Assembly (NCBI RefSeq): GCF_004365705.1
Contig: NZ_SOBN01000003.1
Span: 918,501 to 982,500, forward strand
DNA from: Streptomyces sp. 846.5
Lineage (GTDB): Bacteria; Actinomycetota; Actinomycetes; Streptomycetales; Streptomycetaceae
DNA length: 64,000 nt
Direction of reading: 5' to 3'
The notes below the pieces were generated by a model that was not told the origin of the DNA, searched no databases, and saw nothing but the letters and a program-made list of their open reading frames with translations. This document shows, piece after piece, positions 49,226-58,331 of the stretch; within the stretch, counting starts at the first letter, position 1; each line of letters opens with the position of its first letter. Both the position numbers and the translations under genes were made by a program.

Positions 49226-50797
49226 GTGACCACATCCGCCGACCCCAGCACCCGCGTCTCGCTGGGCCCAGCCGCCGACGAGGGGCTGGCCCGGCGGCTC
49301 CGCGCGCTCGCGTGCACCGCCCCGCTGCACGATCTGGACAGCCGCAAGGCCAATCTGGCGGGCGAGTACGCGGTCTACGGCATGGCCGAGGTGGCGCTGT
49401 CCGCGATCGACCTGGTCACCCTGCAGATGGATTTCGACACCGGCGCCGACCGCGACCAGGTACTGGCCCGGCTGCAGCCCCGGGTCGCCGCGCAGGCCCC
49501 GCAGCGCCCCTGGACCGAGCACGAGCGGGTGGCTCGCTGGGTGCTGGAGTCGCTGATCAACGTCGGCAGCGTGGACCGGGGCTTCCGCGCCGTCTACGGC
49601 ACCTTCGCGCCCGACGGCTCCTACGTCCGCCGCGACTACGACTTCAAACTGATCGAGGAGGTCCCCGGCCCGGACGGCGGGGTCTACCTGCGCACCACCG
49701 ACGAGGCCGTCAACGTCCTGGTCGGCGCCCTGGACACGGACGTCACCAGCGCCCAGATCGCCGCCGAGGTCAAGCTGGAGGTGCTGATCAGCCGGGGCCG
49801 GCTGGCGGACGCCCAGCTCGCCGCCGAGCAGGCCCGCTACCGCACGGTCCAGTTCGCCGAGACGCTGCGCCGCGCGCTGGAGGCGACCCGGCGCAACGTC
49901 CGTGCCGTGGACTGGATGGAGACGGTCCCCGACCTGATCCACGAGGCCCTGGAGCACATCGCCGACCGCTACCGGCACGAGAACGCGATCCTCACCAACA
50001 TCCGCCGCGCCCGCGACGAGTCCGAGGACCCCGAGCACAAGCGCCGCGCCGCCGAGCTGGTCGACATCGTCAAGGACTGCATCCGCCGCCACACCCAGCT
50101 GCAGACCCGGCTGCTCGAAGCCGGCCCGCTGTTCCGCGCCGAGCAGGACCGCCAGGCCTTCGCCGCCCCCACCGCACGGTCCGGCCTGGACCTCTACGGG
50201 CAGCTGCTCGCGCCGCTGCTGCGGCTGCCGCTGGAGCACGCGCTGCGGGTCAGCGACGCCTTCTTCGGCAGCGCCATAGGGCTGCGCACCCCGGTGTCGG
50301 TCCGGGTCACCGACCTGGTCGAGGTGCTGCTCACCCCGCCGGTCGAGCGCGAGCACCTGGGCGCGGAGCTGCCCGAGCCCGACCTGCTGGACACCCCGGA
50401 CGACAGCCGCTTCTCCGAGGCCCAGCTCGACGCCGCCCACGTCCTGCTGGACCTCCCGCCGGACGCGCCGCGGCGGCTGTCCGGGCTGCTCGCCGAGGCC
50501 CGCCGCAGCGATCCCGAACTGCCCTACCTGGTCGCCCTGCTGGCCGTGCACGCGGCCAGCCCCTCGGTGGGGACGGCCTACCGGCAGGGGGAGGAGCGAC
50601 TGCTGTTCGCCGTCGACGACGGCACCCGCCTGGACGACCCGGAGTTCGGCGGCGCCGACCTGATCGTCGGCAGTGCCCTGCTCGACGCGGCCGGAATGGC
50701 CGCGGAGCGCGCCGAGGCCTCAGCACCGACCGAGCCCCCGGCCAGGGCCCTCGTCCCGGCCGGACGGAAGCCGCACCACCTGGAGTCCCGCCCATGA
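49226..50797 (+). CDS. MksF/JetA-like kleisin subunit of an SMC complex
   Basis: 523 residues. N-terminal helical/winged-helix-like region (GEYAVYGMAEVALSAIDLVTLQMDFD), a WVLESLINVGSVDRGFRAVYG segment, then long helices in the middle (RYRTVQFAETLRRALEATRRNVRAVDWMETVPDLIHEALEHIADRYRHENAILTNIRRARDE), and a C-terminal domain. This order matches MksF/JetA kleisins of the MksBEF and Wadjet systems. Its identity rests mainly on its place in a trio with a JetB-like and a JetC-like protein. GTG 49226 is the start; it may be leaderless. It overlaps the next gene by ATGA. Confidence 0.7.
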   Translation: MTTSADPSTRVSLGPAADEGLARRLRALACTAPLHDLDSRKANLAGEYAVYGMAEVALSAIDLVTLQMDFDTGADRDQVLARLQPRVAAQAPQRPWTEHERVARWVLESLINVGSVDRGFRAVYGTFAPDGSYVRRDYDFKLIEEVPGPDGGVYLRTTDEAVNVLVGALDTDVTSAQIAAEVKLEVLISRGRLADAQLAAEQARYRTVQFAETLRRALEATRRNVRAVDWMETVPDLIHEALEHIADRYRHENAILTNIRRARDESEDPEHKRRAAELVDIVKDCIRRHTQLQTRLLEAGPLFRAEQDRQAFAAPTARSGLDLYGQLLAPLLRLPLEHALRVSDAFFGSAIGLRTPVSVRVTDLVEVLLTPPVEREHLGAELPEPDLLDTPDDSRFSEAQLDAAHVLLDLPPDAPRRLSGLLAEARRSDPELPYLVALLAVHAASPSVGTAYRQGEERLLFAVDDGTRLDDPEFGGADLIVGSALLDAAGMAAERAEASAPTEPPARALVPAGRKPHHLESRP

Positions 50798-51666
50798 CCA
50801 GCTACGACGAGCACGCCACCACCGGGGACGGCGCCGGGGCCCCGCCCGCGATCACCCCCGGCGACGTCGCCGACGCCTCGCGGCTGGTCTCCTTCGGCCT
50901 GCAGCCGAAACTGCTGCCCGCCCGCGACGCGGAGTACGGCGAGCTGGTCCGCCGCTACCGGGATGACCCCGGCTTCGCCCGTCTCGCCGACGCCGTCGCC
51001 ACCGGCCTCGGCCTGATCGTGCTGGAGGTCTCGCCCCGGGCCGGGATGGCGGTGGCCGCCTCCGAGGACTCGGTGTTCGCGGTGCGCCTCGGCGAGTACT
51101 CCCGCCGGGCCGCCTCCGAGTCCACCGACCGTTTCCTGCACGGCCTGGCGCACCTCGCCGTCGCCGCGCTGGCCTTCCCGCGCCCGGAGGACCTGGCCGA
51201 CGACGGCTACCTCGGCCGGATCACCGTCAACGGCGTGGACACCTTCGTCCGCCAGGTCTGCCGCCGGCTGGAGGAGCAGGCCGAGACCGAGGGCGCCAAC
51301 ACCGACCCGGTCAGCGACGCCCCCGGCCTGGAGGCCGCCTGGCGGGTGTACGCGCGGCGCAGCGCGACCGGCGCCACCAAGGACGCCCGCCGGCTCTCCG
51401 GCTCCACCATCGGCATCGTCGGCAAGGCGATGTCCTTCATGGTCGACACCGGTTTCCTGCAGAAGACCTCGGACGACGCCGGCGGCACCTTCTGCACCAC
51501 CGCCCGCTACCAGCTCCAGGTCCGCGACCTGGCCGGCAGCGCGGCGATGGCAGAGCTGCTGGCCCTGGGCGTGGTCCCGATCAGCGACGGCAGCGCCAGC
51601 CTGCTGCCGCCCGACCCCACCGAGGAACTGGTCGCCGACGCGGGCCTCCCGTTCCACTCCTCCTGA
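50794..51666 (+). CDS. MksE/JetB-like KITE subunit
   Basis: 290 residues. AVAALAFPRPEDLADDGYLGRITVNGVDTFVRQVCRRLEEQ near residue 125 and STIGIVGKAMSFMVDTGFLQKTSDDAGGTFCTTARYQLQVRDLA have the tandem winged-helix pattern of MksE/JetB, which bridges kleisin and DNA. It follows the kleisin with an ATGA overlap and precedes the SMC gene by 50 bp. Some residues (about 1-35) are a low-complexity N-terminus. The family assignment by eye is moderately secure; the operon order kleisin-KITE-SMC is the same as in jetABC. Confidence 0.72.
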   Translation: MTSYDEHATTGDGAGAPPAITPGDVADASRLVSFGLQPKLLPARDAEYGELVRRYRDDPGFARLADAVATGLGLIVLEVSPRAGMAVAASEDSVFAVRLGEYSRRAASESTDRFLHGLAHLAVAALAFPRPEDLADDGYLGRITVNGVDTFVRQVCRRLEEQAETEGANTDPVSDAPGLEAAWRVYARRSATGATKDARRLSGSTIGIVGKAMSFMVDTGFLQKTSDDAGGTFCTTARYQLQVRDLAGSAAMAELLALGVVPISDGSASLLPPDPTEELVADAGLPFHSS

Positions 51667-51716
51667 CCGACTGTCCCCACCAGCCCATCCCCACCAGCAC
51701 GGAGACCTGACACCCC

Positions 51717-54700
51717 ATGTACGAGCTGAACCGGGTCCGCCTGTACTCCATCGGCCCCGCCGGTGCGCGGTACGCCGACACCGTGCTCGACCTGAGCGGT
51801 GTCGGCGAGCCGGTGCCCGAGCCAGTCCCCAGCCAGCCCGGCTTCTTCGACGAGGAGCAGAGCGGCCCCCCGCGTCGCCCGGCCCCGGCCGGCGTGCTGT
51901 TCCTGGAGAACGGTGGCGGCAAGTCGGTGCTGCTGAAGCTGATCTTCTCGGTGATGCTGCCGGGCCACCGCAACACCCTGGGCGGCGCCAGCTCCGGCGT
52001 GCTGCGCAAGTTCCTGCTCGCCGACGACTGCGGTCATGTCGCCCTGGAGTGGCAGCACACCCTCACCGGCGAGACCGTGGTGGTCGGCAAGGTCAGCGAG
52101 TGGCGCGGCCGCCAGGTCTCCACCGACCCGCGCAAGTTCGCCGAGGCCTGGTACTCCTTCCGCCCCGGCCCCGGGCTGAGCCTGGACGGCCTCCCGGTCG
52201 CCGAGCGCACCACCTTCCTCCCGGCTCCTGGTCAGGAAGCACCCAAGGTGAGCGCCAAGGGCCGCCGCCGCACCATGAAGGGCTTCCGCGACGCCCTCAC
52301 CGAGGCGGGCAAGGCCGACCCGACCCTCGACCTGGTCTGGGAGGAGGGCCACGACCGCTGGATCGAGCATCTGGGCGGCCTCGGGCTCGACCCCGAACTC
52401 TTCCGCTACCAGCGCGAGATGAACGCCGACGAGGGCGAGGCGGCCGGCCTGTTCGCGGTGAAGAACGACGCCGACTTCACCGACCTGCTGCTGCGCGCCG
52501 TCACCGACACCCGCGACACCGACGGCCTGGCCGACCTGGTGCACGGCTTCGCCAACAAGCTCGGCCGCCGCGCCGAGCTGACCGCCGAACGCGACTTCAC
52601 CGCGGGCTCGCTGGACCTGCTGCGCCGGATCGCCGAGGCGGCCACGGCGCGGGAGTCGGTCCGCGAGACCCACCGCTCCGCCGAGCGCCGCACCCGCCGA
52701 CTGGCCCGTACCCTGGCTGCCCGCGCCGCCGCAGAGCGGGACCAGGTCCGCGAGCTGGCCGAGCAGGTCGCCGAGGCGGCCGCCGCCGTCGCTGACGCCG
52801 AGGACGGCCGCACCCGGCAGTCGCTGATCACCGCCGAGCTGACCCACCGTCATGCCAGCCTCGCGCTGGCCGCCGCCACCGGCACCGCGGCCGGGCTGCG
52901 CAAGGAGTTGCTGGACGCCAGGACCCTGCACTCCGCCTGGCAGGCAACGGAGTTGGTACTCCGTCACCGCGCCGCCGCGGACCGTTCGGCACGGATGTCG
53001 GCCGCCATCCGTGAGGCCGAACGCGACGCCGCGCCCGCCCTGGCCGCCCGTACCCGCGCTGCCCGCGCCCTGGTCGGCGCGCTGGAGACGGCCGCCGCTG
53101 CGGCCGAGGCCCAGGCGGACAGCGAGGAGCAGCGGGCCGGCGCGCTCCAGGCCGAGGGCGAGACCGCCCGTCGCGACGCGACGGCCGCAACCACCGCTGC
53201 CCAGAAGGGCCGCAGCGAGAGCGAGCACCTGCGCCAGCGTCTCGCCGAGGTCGAGCAGGAGACCCAGGCGGCAGTCCGCTCCGGCTGGATCGACTCCGCC
53301 AACGCAGCCCCAACGGCGACATCCAACGACAGCGAGGCGATCGACCCGGCCCGCGCCGCCCTGGCGGCGTCCGACGCCGAGCAGGACGCCACCGCCGCCT
53401 GGGACCAGGCCCGTACCCTCGCCGACCAGGCCGCCGCCCGGGCCCGCGAGGCCGCGGCCAGGGGGGCCAGGGCCGAGCTGGCCGCCGCTCGCGCCAGCGA
53501 CGCGCTGGCCGGCGCGGAGACCGCCCTCGCTGCCGAGCGGGACGCCGCCGCCCAGCTCGCCGCCCAGCCCCGTGCCGCCGAACTGCTCGGGGTCCAGGTC
53601 GTCGAGCTCACCCCCGAGGCGTTGGATCGCTCCGCCGACAGCCTGCGCGAGCTTCTGGACGACTCGGTCACTGCCGCCGAGCGCACCCTGTTCGAACTGA
53701 GGACGGCTGCCGCCGCCGACTCCCGGGTCCTTGCCGCGCTCGGTGACGGCGGGCTGCTGCCGCCGGGGCCGGATGTGCTGGCCACCGTCGAGTACCTTGG
53801 CGAGCACGGCGTCCCGGCCCTTCCCGGCTGGCGCTATCTGGCCCAGTCGGTGGATCCGGCCGACCACGACCGGATCCTGGACGCCCGCCCGCAGCTGGTC
53901 GACGGCGTCATCGTCACCGACCCGGCCGCGCTGGAACGCGCCCGGGAGACCCTGGCCGCGGCCGCCCTGCTGCCCCGTTCCGCCGTCGCCGTCGGCACCG
54001 CTGCCGCCCTGCTCGCGCCCGTCACCGCGGTGACGACGGGCCTGTTCCTGGTCCCGCCGAACCCGGCCATGCACGACGAGAACGCCGCCGACGAGGAGCG
54101 CCGCCAGCTCCGCGACCGGGCCACCGCCAGGGACGAGCAGATCCGTACGCTGGCCGCCCGCCTCGGCGCGGACCGGCTGGTCAGCGGCCGTCTCGCGTCC
54201 TGGCGCACCCGCTGCCCCGACGGTCACCTCGCCGCGCTGGCCGACGCCGCCGAGGCCGCCCGCAGCGCACTGGAACTGGCCGGCGCCGAGCTCGCCTCGG
54301 CCCGCGCCGAGCAGCAGGACGCCGAGGCCGACCTGCAGCAGGCCTCCCGGCTGCGCGACGAGCGCGGCGAGGCCGCCCAGCGGGCCCGCCGCCGCGCCGA
54401 CGCCCTGGCCGGGCTCGCCTTCCGGCTGCGCGAGCGCACCGGATGGACCGGACGGCTGCGCGAGCTGGCCGACGAGACCGCACAGGCCGAGCAGCGCCAG
54501 CAGCTGTGCACCGAGCAGGCCCAGGCCGCCGACGAGGACCGCCGCGCCGCCCAGCGCGCGGCCGACGACGCCCGCCGCACCGTCCGCGCCCTGCGCGCAG
54601 AACGCGCCGAACTGCCCACCGCGGAGGACACCGAGTCTGCCCCTGAGTCAACTGACCCCGCGTCAGAAGATGCCTCCGCAGCCTCCCTTCCGGCCCTGCG

Positions 54701-56357
54701 CGAGGCCCACCGCGCCGCCTCCCAGCTCTACGATCAGGTCGGCGTCGGCGCCGACCTGCGCGCCGAGCAGGCCCGCGCCGAGGGCGACGAGTCCGCCGCC
54801 CGCACCGAGCTGGACCGCCTCACCAACAAGGTCCGGCTCCGCGCCGAGGAACTGCTCACCACCCCCGACGGCGCCGACGCCCCGGGCCGCCAGGCCGCCG
54901 CCGCGCGCGCCGAGGACCTCGTGCAGACCATCGAGGGCCGCGCCTCCGCCGCCAGCGAGCAGCTCGGCCGGCTGCGCGGCGAGGCCGAGCGCAGCGCCCC
55001 GCTCACCGGGGACGCCCACACCGAACTGCCCGACGAGCTGCTCCCCACCGACACCGAGCACGCCCAGGCGCTGCTCCGAGCCGCCACCGCCGAGCTGGCC
55101 GGACGCACCGACCTGCTCACCGCCGCCCGCTCGGCCCACAACGAACTCCAGCGCTCACTGGAGGCCACCCAGCACGCCGCCGCCGAGTTCGACGAGTCCG
55201 CGGCCCAACTCCGGGACGGCCTGCGGGAACCGGCCGCGGCCGCCCCCGAGGGCGAGGACGAGACACCGCCGCCCTTCCCGGGCACCCTGGCCGAGGCCCG
55301 CCAGTCCGCCGCCGACAGCCGCCGCTCGCTGCGCGCTGCCGTCGCCGATCTGGCCGCGGCCGACCTCGCCGTCCGCGACGCCTCCGACACCCTGGTCCGG
55401 CACGCCAACTCCACCCGCTACGAGGCCGTCCGCACCCCCGCCCGCCAGCAGATCCGCGAACTCCCGGCCGCCGCCCTGCCCGAGCACGCCGCCGCCTGGG
55501 CCGTCGCCTTCGCGCCCCGACTGCGGGTCCTCAGCGACGAGTTGGAGCAGCTGGAACGCAACCGCGACAGCATCGTCGACCGCCTGCGCGGTCTGGTCGA
55601 GACCTCCCTCGCCACCCTGCGCGCCGCCCAGCGGCTGTCCCGGCTGCCCGAGGGGCTGGGGGAGTGGTCCGGCCAGGAGTTCCTCCGGATCCGCTTCGAG
55701 GACCCGGACCACGCCGTGCTCACCGAGCGCCTCGGCGAGGTCATCGACGAGGCCACCCGCGCGGCCGTCCGCCGCACCGGCGCGGCGAGCGGCACCAGCG
55801 ACTGGGGCCGCAGGGACGGGATGTCACTGCTGCTGCGCGGCGTCCACGCGGCGGTCGAGCCCAAGGGCGTGGCTGTGGAGATCCTCAAGCCGGACGCGGT
55901 CCTGCGCGCCGAACGCGTCTCGGTCAGCCAGATGTCGGACGTCTTCTCCGGCGGCCAACTGCTCACCGCCGCCATCGCGCTCTACTGCACCATGGCCGCG
56001 CTGCGCGCCAACGACCGCGGTCAGGCCCGGTTGGCCCACGCCGGCACGCTGTTCCTGGACAACCCGATCGGCCGCGCCAACGCCACCTATCTGATCGAGC
56101 TCCAGCGCGCCGTGGCCTCCGCCCTGGGCGTCCAACTCCTCTACACCACGGGTCTGCTGGACGCCAATGCGCTGGCGGAGTTCCCGCTGATCATCCGGCT
56201 GCGCAACGACGCCGACCTGCGGGCCGGGCTCAAGTACATCTCCGTCGAGGAGCATCTGCGCCCCGGGCTGCCGGAGATCGACCCGGAGGAGGCCGACATC
56301 CACGGCGCGGTCACCGCGACCCGGATGTTCCGCAGGCCGGCGGAGGTCACTGCCTGA
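51717..56357 (+). CDS. MksB/JetC-like SMC ATPase
   Basis: 1546 residues, larger than usual MksB (about 1100). Walker A is ENGGGKS (residues 64-70). Two very long Ala/Glu/Arg-rich coiled coils flank a hinge-like region around residues 700-760 (VLATVEYLGEHGVPALPGWRYLAQ). The C-terminal head has the ABC signature FSGGQ (1410-1414) and Walker B TLFLDNP (D1448), where Asn 1449 stands at the place of the usual catalytic Glu. It should form an ATP-driven DNA-loop-extruding complex with the two upstream subunits. A PAPAG insertion near residue 50 precedes the P-loop. ATG 51717 has GGAGA about 12 bases upstream. No JetD nuclease gene follows. Confidence 0.85.
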   Translation: MYELNRVRLYSIGPAGARYADTVLDLSGVGEPVPEPVPSQPGFFDEEQSGPPRRPAPAGVLFLENGGGKSVLLKLIFSVMLPGHRNTLGGASSGVLRKFLLADDCGHVALEWQHTLTGETVVVGKVSEWRGRQVSTDPRKFAEAWYSFRPGPGLSLDGLPVAERTTFLPAPGQEAPKVSAKGRRRTMKGFRDALTEAGKADPTLDLVWEEGHDRWIEHLGGLGLDPELFRYQREMNADEGEAAGLFAVKNDADFTDLLLRAVTDTRDTDGLADLVHGFANKLGRRAELTAERDFTAGSLDLLRRIAEAATARESVRETHRSAERRTRRLARTLAARAAAERDQVRELAEQVAEAAAAVADAEDGRTRQSLITAELTHRHASLALAAATGTAAGLRKELLDARTLHSAWQATELVLRHRAAADRSARMSAAIREAERDAAPALAARTRAARALVGALETAAAAAEAQADSEEQRAGALQAEGETARRDATAATTAAQKGRSESEHLRQRLAEVEQETQAAVRSGWIDSANAAPTATSNDSEAIDPARAALAASDAEQDATAAWDQARTLADQAAARAREAAARGARAELAAARASDALAGAETALAAERDAAAQLAAQPRAAELLGVQVVELTPEALDRSADSLRELLDDSVTAAERTLFELRTAAAADSRVLAALGDGGLLPPGPDVLATVEYLGEHGVPALPGWRYLAQSVDPADHDRILDARPQLVDGVIVTDPAALERARETLAAAALLPRSAVAVGTAAALLAPVTAVTTGLFLVPPNPAMHDENAADEERRQLRDRATARDEQIRTLAARLGADRLVSGRLASWRTRCPDGHLAALADAAEAARSALELAGAELASARAEQQDAEADLQQASRLRDERGEAAQRARRRADALAGLAFRLRERTGWTGRLRELADETAQAEQRQQLCTEQAQAADEDRRAAQRAADDARRTVRALRAERAELPTAEDTESAPESTDPASEDASAASLPALREAHRAASQLYDQVGVGADLRAEQARAEGDESAARTELDRLTNKVRLRAEELLTTPDGADAPGRQAAAARAEDLVQTIEGRASAASEQLGRLRGEAERSAPLTGDAHTELPDELLPTDTEHAQALLRAATAELAGRTDLLTAARSAHNELQRSLEATQHAAAEFDESAAQLRDGLREPAAAAPEGEDETPPPFPGTLAEARQSAADSRRSLRAAVADLAAADLAVRDASDTLVRHANSTRYEAVRTPARQQIRELPAAALPEHAAAWAVAFAPRLRVLSDELEQLERNRDSIVDRLRGLVETSLATLRAAQRLSRLPEGLGEWSGQEFLRIRFEDPDHAVLTERLGEVIDEATRAAVRRTGAASGTSDWGRRDGMSLLLRGVHAAVEPKGVAVEILKPDAVLRAERVSVSQMSDVFSGGQLLTAAIALYCTMAALRANDRGQARLAHAGTLFLDNPIGRANATYLIELQRAVASALGVQLLYTTGLLDANALAEFPLIIRLRNDADLRAGLKYISVEEHLRPGLPEIDPEEADIHGAVTATRMFRRPAEVTA

Positions 56358-56374
56358 TCAGTAGTCAGTTCAGG

Positions 56375-56638
56375 TCAGAGCTGTCGTCGTGCGGCCCTGC
56401 GGCGCTGCACGTCGGCCGTCAGGGCGATGCCCGCGTCCAGCAGGAACCAGGTCGTCACGAAGATCCCCACGGCGGTGACGATCAGCGCCAGCGGGGTGAA
56501 GACGGCATGCACGGCCGAGCCGACCATCGTGAAGCCCAGCGCGTTCAGGGTGCACCCGGCGGCGACCAGCAGCCGCGCCCGTGCCTTGCGCGACCTGTCC
56601 GATACCCGACCCGCCACCCCAGCCCCCACGAGCTTCAC
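56375..56638 (-). CDS. Small membrane protein, two helices (unknown)
   Basis: 87 residues. Basic N-terminus (GRVSDRSRKARARL), helices LLVAAGCTLNALGFTMVG and FTPLALIVTAVGIFVTTWFLLDA, and a basic tail (QRRRAARRQL). Function unknown. GTG 56638 is the best start in frame; no strong ribosome binding site is present. It lies 37 bp downstream of glpK on the same strand and is convergent with the SMC gene, so it may simply be read through from glpK. Confidence 0.55.
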   Translation of the reverse strand: MKLVGAGVAGRVSDRSRKARARLLVAAGCTLNALGFTMVGSAVHAVFTPLALIVTAVGIFVTTWFLLDAGIALTADVQRRRAARRQL

Positions 56639-56674
56639 CGACCACCGACAGAGTCCTGCCCAGCGCAGCGGGGC

Positions 56675-58252
56675 TCATGCCCCGCCCGGGACCGAGTCCT
56701 CGTCGATCCACCCTTTAGTACGCTCCACGGCCTTCAGCCAGTTGCGCTGCTCGCGCGCCCGGGTCTCCCGGTCCATCCGGGGCGTCCACTCCGCACCGCG
56801 GTGCCAGTTGGCCCGCAGCGCGTCCAGGTCCGGCCAGAAGCCGACCGCGAGGCCGGCCGCGTAGGCGGCGCCCAGCGCCGTGGTCTCCGCCACCGACGGC
56901 CGCTCCACCGGAGCGTCCAGGACATCCGAAATGATCTGCATCAGCAGGTCGTTGGCGGTCATCCCGCCGTCCACCTTGAGCGAACTGAGGGTCACCCCGG
57001 AGTCCTTGGCCATGGCGTCGACGACCTCGCGGGTCTGCCAGGCCGTGGCCTCCAGCACGGCCCGGGCCAGATGACCCTTGTTCACATAGCCGGTCAGCCC
57101 GGTGATCACGCCCCGTGCATCGGACCGCCAGTAGGGTGCGAACAGCCCGGAGAAGGCCGGCACGATGTACGCGCCACCGTTGTCCTGCACCGTCGAGGCC
57201 AACTCCTCGATCTCGGCGGCGGTCGAGATGAGCCCCAGCTGGTCGCGCAGCCACTGCACCAGCGACCCGGTGACCGCGATCGAGCCCTCCAACGCGTACA
57301 CCGCTTTCTGCTCGCCGATCCGGTAGCCGACCGTGGTCAGCAGCCCGTGGTAGGAGTTGACGGCCTTCTCGCCGGTGTTGAGCAGCAGGAAGGTGCCGGT
57401 GCCGTAGGTGCTCTTGGCCTCGCCCTCGGTGAAGCAGGTCTGCCCGAACAGCGCCGCCTGCTGGTCGCCCAGCGCCGACGCCACCGGCACGCCCGCCAGT
57501 TCGCCCACCGCGTACCCGTACACCTCGGCCGAGGAACGGATCTGCGGCAGCAGCGAGGCCGGGACGGCGAAGGACTCCAGCAGCCGCTCGTCCCATTCCA
57601 GGGTGTGCAGATTCATCAGCATGGTGCGGGAGGCGTTGGTGACGTCGGTGACGTGCACCCCGCCGTCGACGCCGCCGGTGAGGTTCCAGATCAGCCAGCT
57701 GTCCATGGTGCCGAAGAGCAGTTCCCCGGCCTCGGCGCGCTCGCGCAGCCCGTCGACGTGGTCCAGCAGCCAGCGGATCTTCGGCCCGGAGAAGTAACTC
57801 GCCAGCGGCAGCCCGGTCTCCCGGCGGAAGCGGTCCTGGCCGACGTTGCGGCCCAGCTGCCGACAGAGCGCCTCGGTCCTGGTGTCCTGCCAGACGATGG
57901 CGTTGTGCACGGGCTCACCGGTGCGGCGGTCCCACAGCAGGGTGGTCTCACGCTGGTTGGTGATCCCGATCGCGCTCAGCTCCGTTGGGCCGATGCCGGC
58001 CCGCCGCAGCGCCCCGGTGACCACCGAGCGCACCCGGGTCCAGATCTCCGCGGCATCGTGCTCGACCCAGCCGGGCCGGGGGAGGATCTGGCGGTGCTCC
58101 TGCTGCTCGACGGCCACGATCGAACCGTCCGCGGCGAAGACGATGCAGCGGCTCGACGTGGTGCCCTGGTCGATCGCGGCGATGCAGCGGCCCCGCGGTC
58201 GCTCCCCGGCGTCGGGAACGGCGGCGATGGTGCGGCGCGACTGGGGAGGCAT
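56675..58252 (-). CDS. glpK: Glycerol kinase
   Basis: 525 residues of the FGGY family. AIDQGTTSSRCIVF near residue 26 (phosphate 1 loop), NQRETTLLWDR, GTMDSWLIWNLTGG and ALGDQQAALFGQTCF are all present, as is KSTYGTGTFLLLNTG. The enzyme phosphorylates glycerol to glycerol-3-phosphate. The region includes the FSGPKIRWLL segment typical of GlpK. The N-terminus is about 25 residues longer than usual; ATG 58252 is used, with GTG 58273 upstream as an alternative. No glpF or glpD is adjacent. Confidence 0.95.
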   Translation of the reverse strand: MPPQSRRTIAAVPDAGERPRGRCIAAIDQGTTSSRCIVFAADGSIVAVEQQEHRQILPRPGWVEHDAAEIWTRVRSVVTGALRRAGIGPTELSAIGITNQRETTLLWDRRTGEPVHNAIVWQDTRTEALCRQLGRNVGQDRFRRETGLPLASYFSGPKIRWLLDHVDGLRERAEAGELLFGTMDSWLIWNLTGGVDGGVHVTDVTNASRTMLMNLHTLEWDERLLESFAVPASLLPQIRSSAEVYGYAVGELAGVPVASALGDQQAALFGQTCFTEGEAKSTYGTGTFLLLNTGEKAVNSYHGLLTTVGYRIGEQKAVYALEGSIAVTGSLVQWLRDQLGLISTAAEIEELASTVQDNGGAYIVPAFSGLFAPYWRSDARGVITGLTGYVNKGHLARAVLEATAWQTREVVDAMAKDSGVTLSSLKVDGGMTANDLLMQIISDVLDAPVERPSVAETTALGAAYAAGLAVGFWPDLDALRANWHRGAEWTPRMDRETRAREQRNWLKAVERTKGWIDEDSVPGGA

Positions 58253-58331
58253 GCAGAAGAGTCTGCCAGCCACCCCCGCCCGCCCTCCACCGCCGCGGCT
58301 CCAGTCCGGCGCTCCGGTACCCGACGATCCG

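Noticed and set aside
51507..54227. 906-residue minus-strand open frame opposite the SMC gene
   Set aside because: Gly/Gln/Val/Arg-rich composition with no domain pattern. It mirrors a coding strand with strong third-position GC, which opens long antisense frames in this kind of genome.
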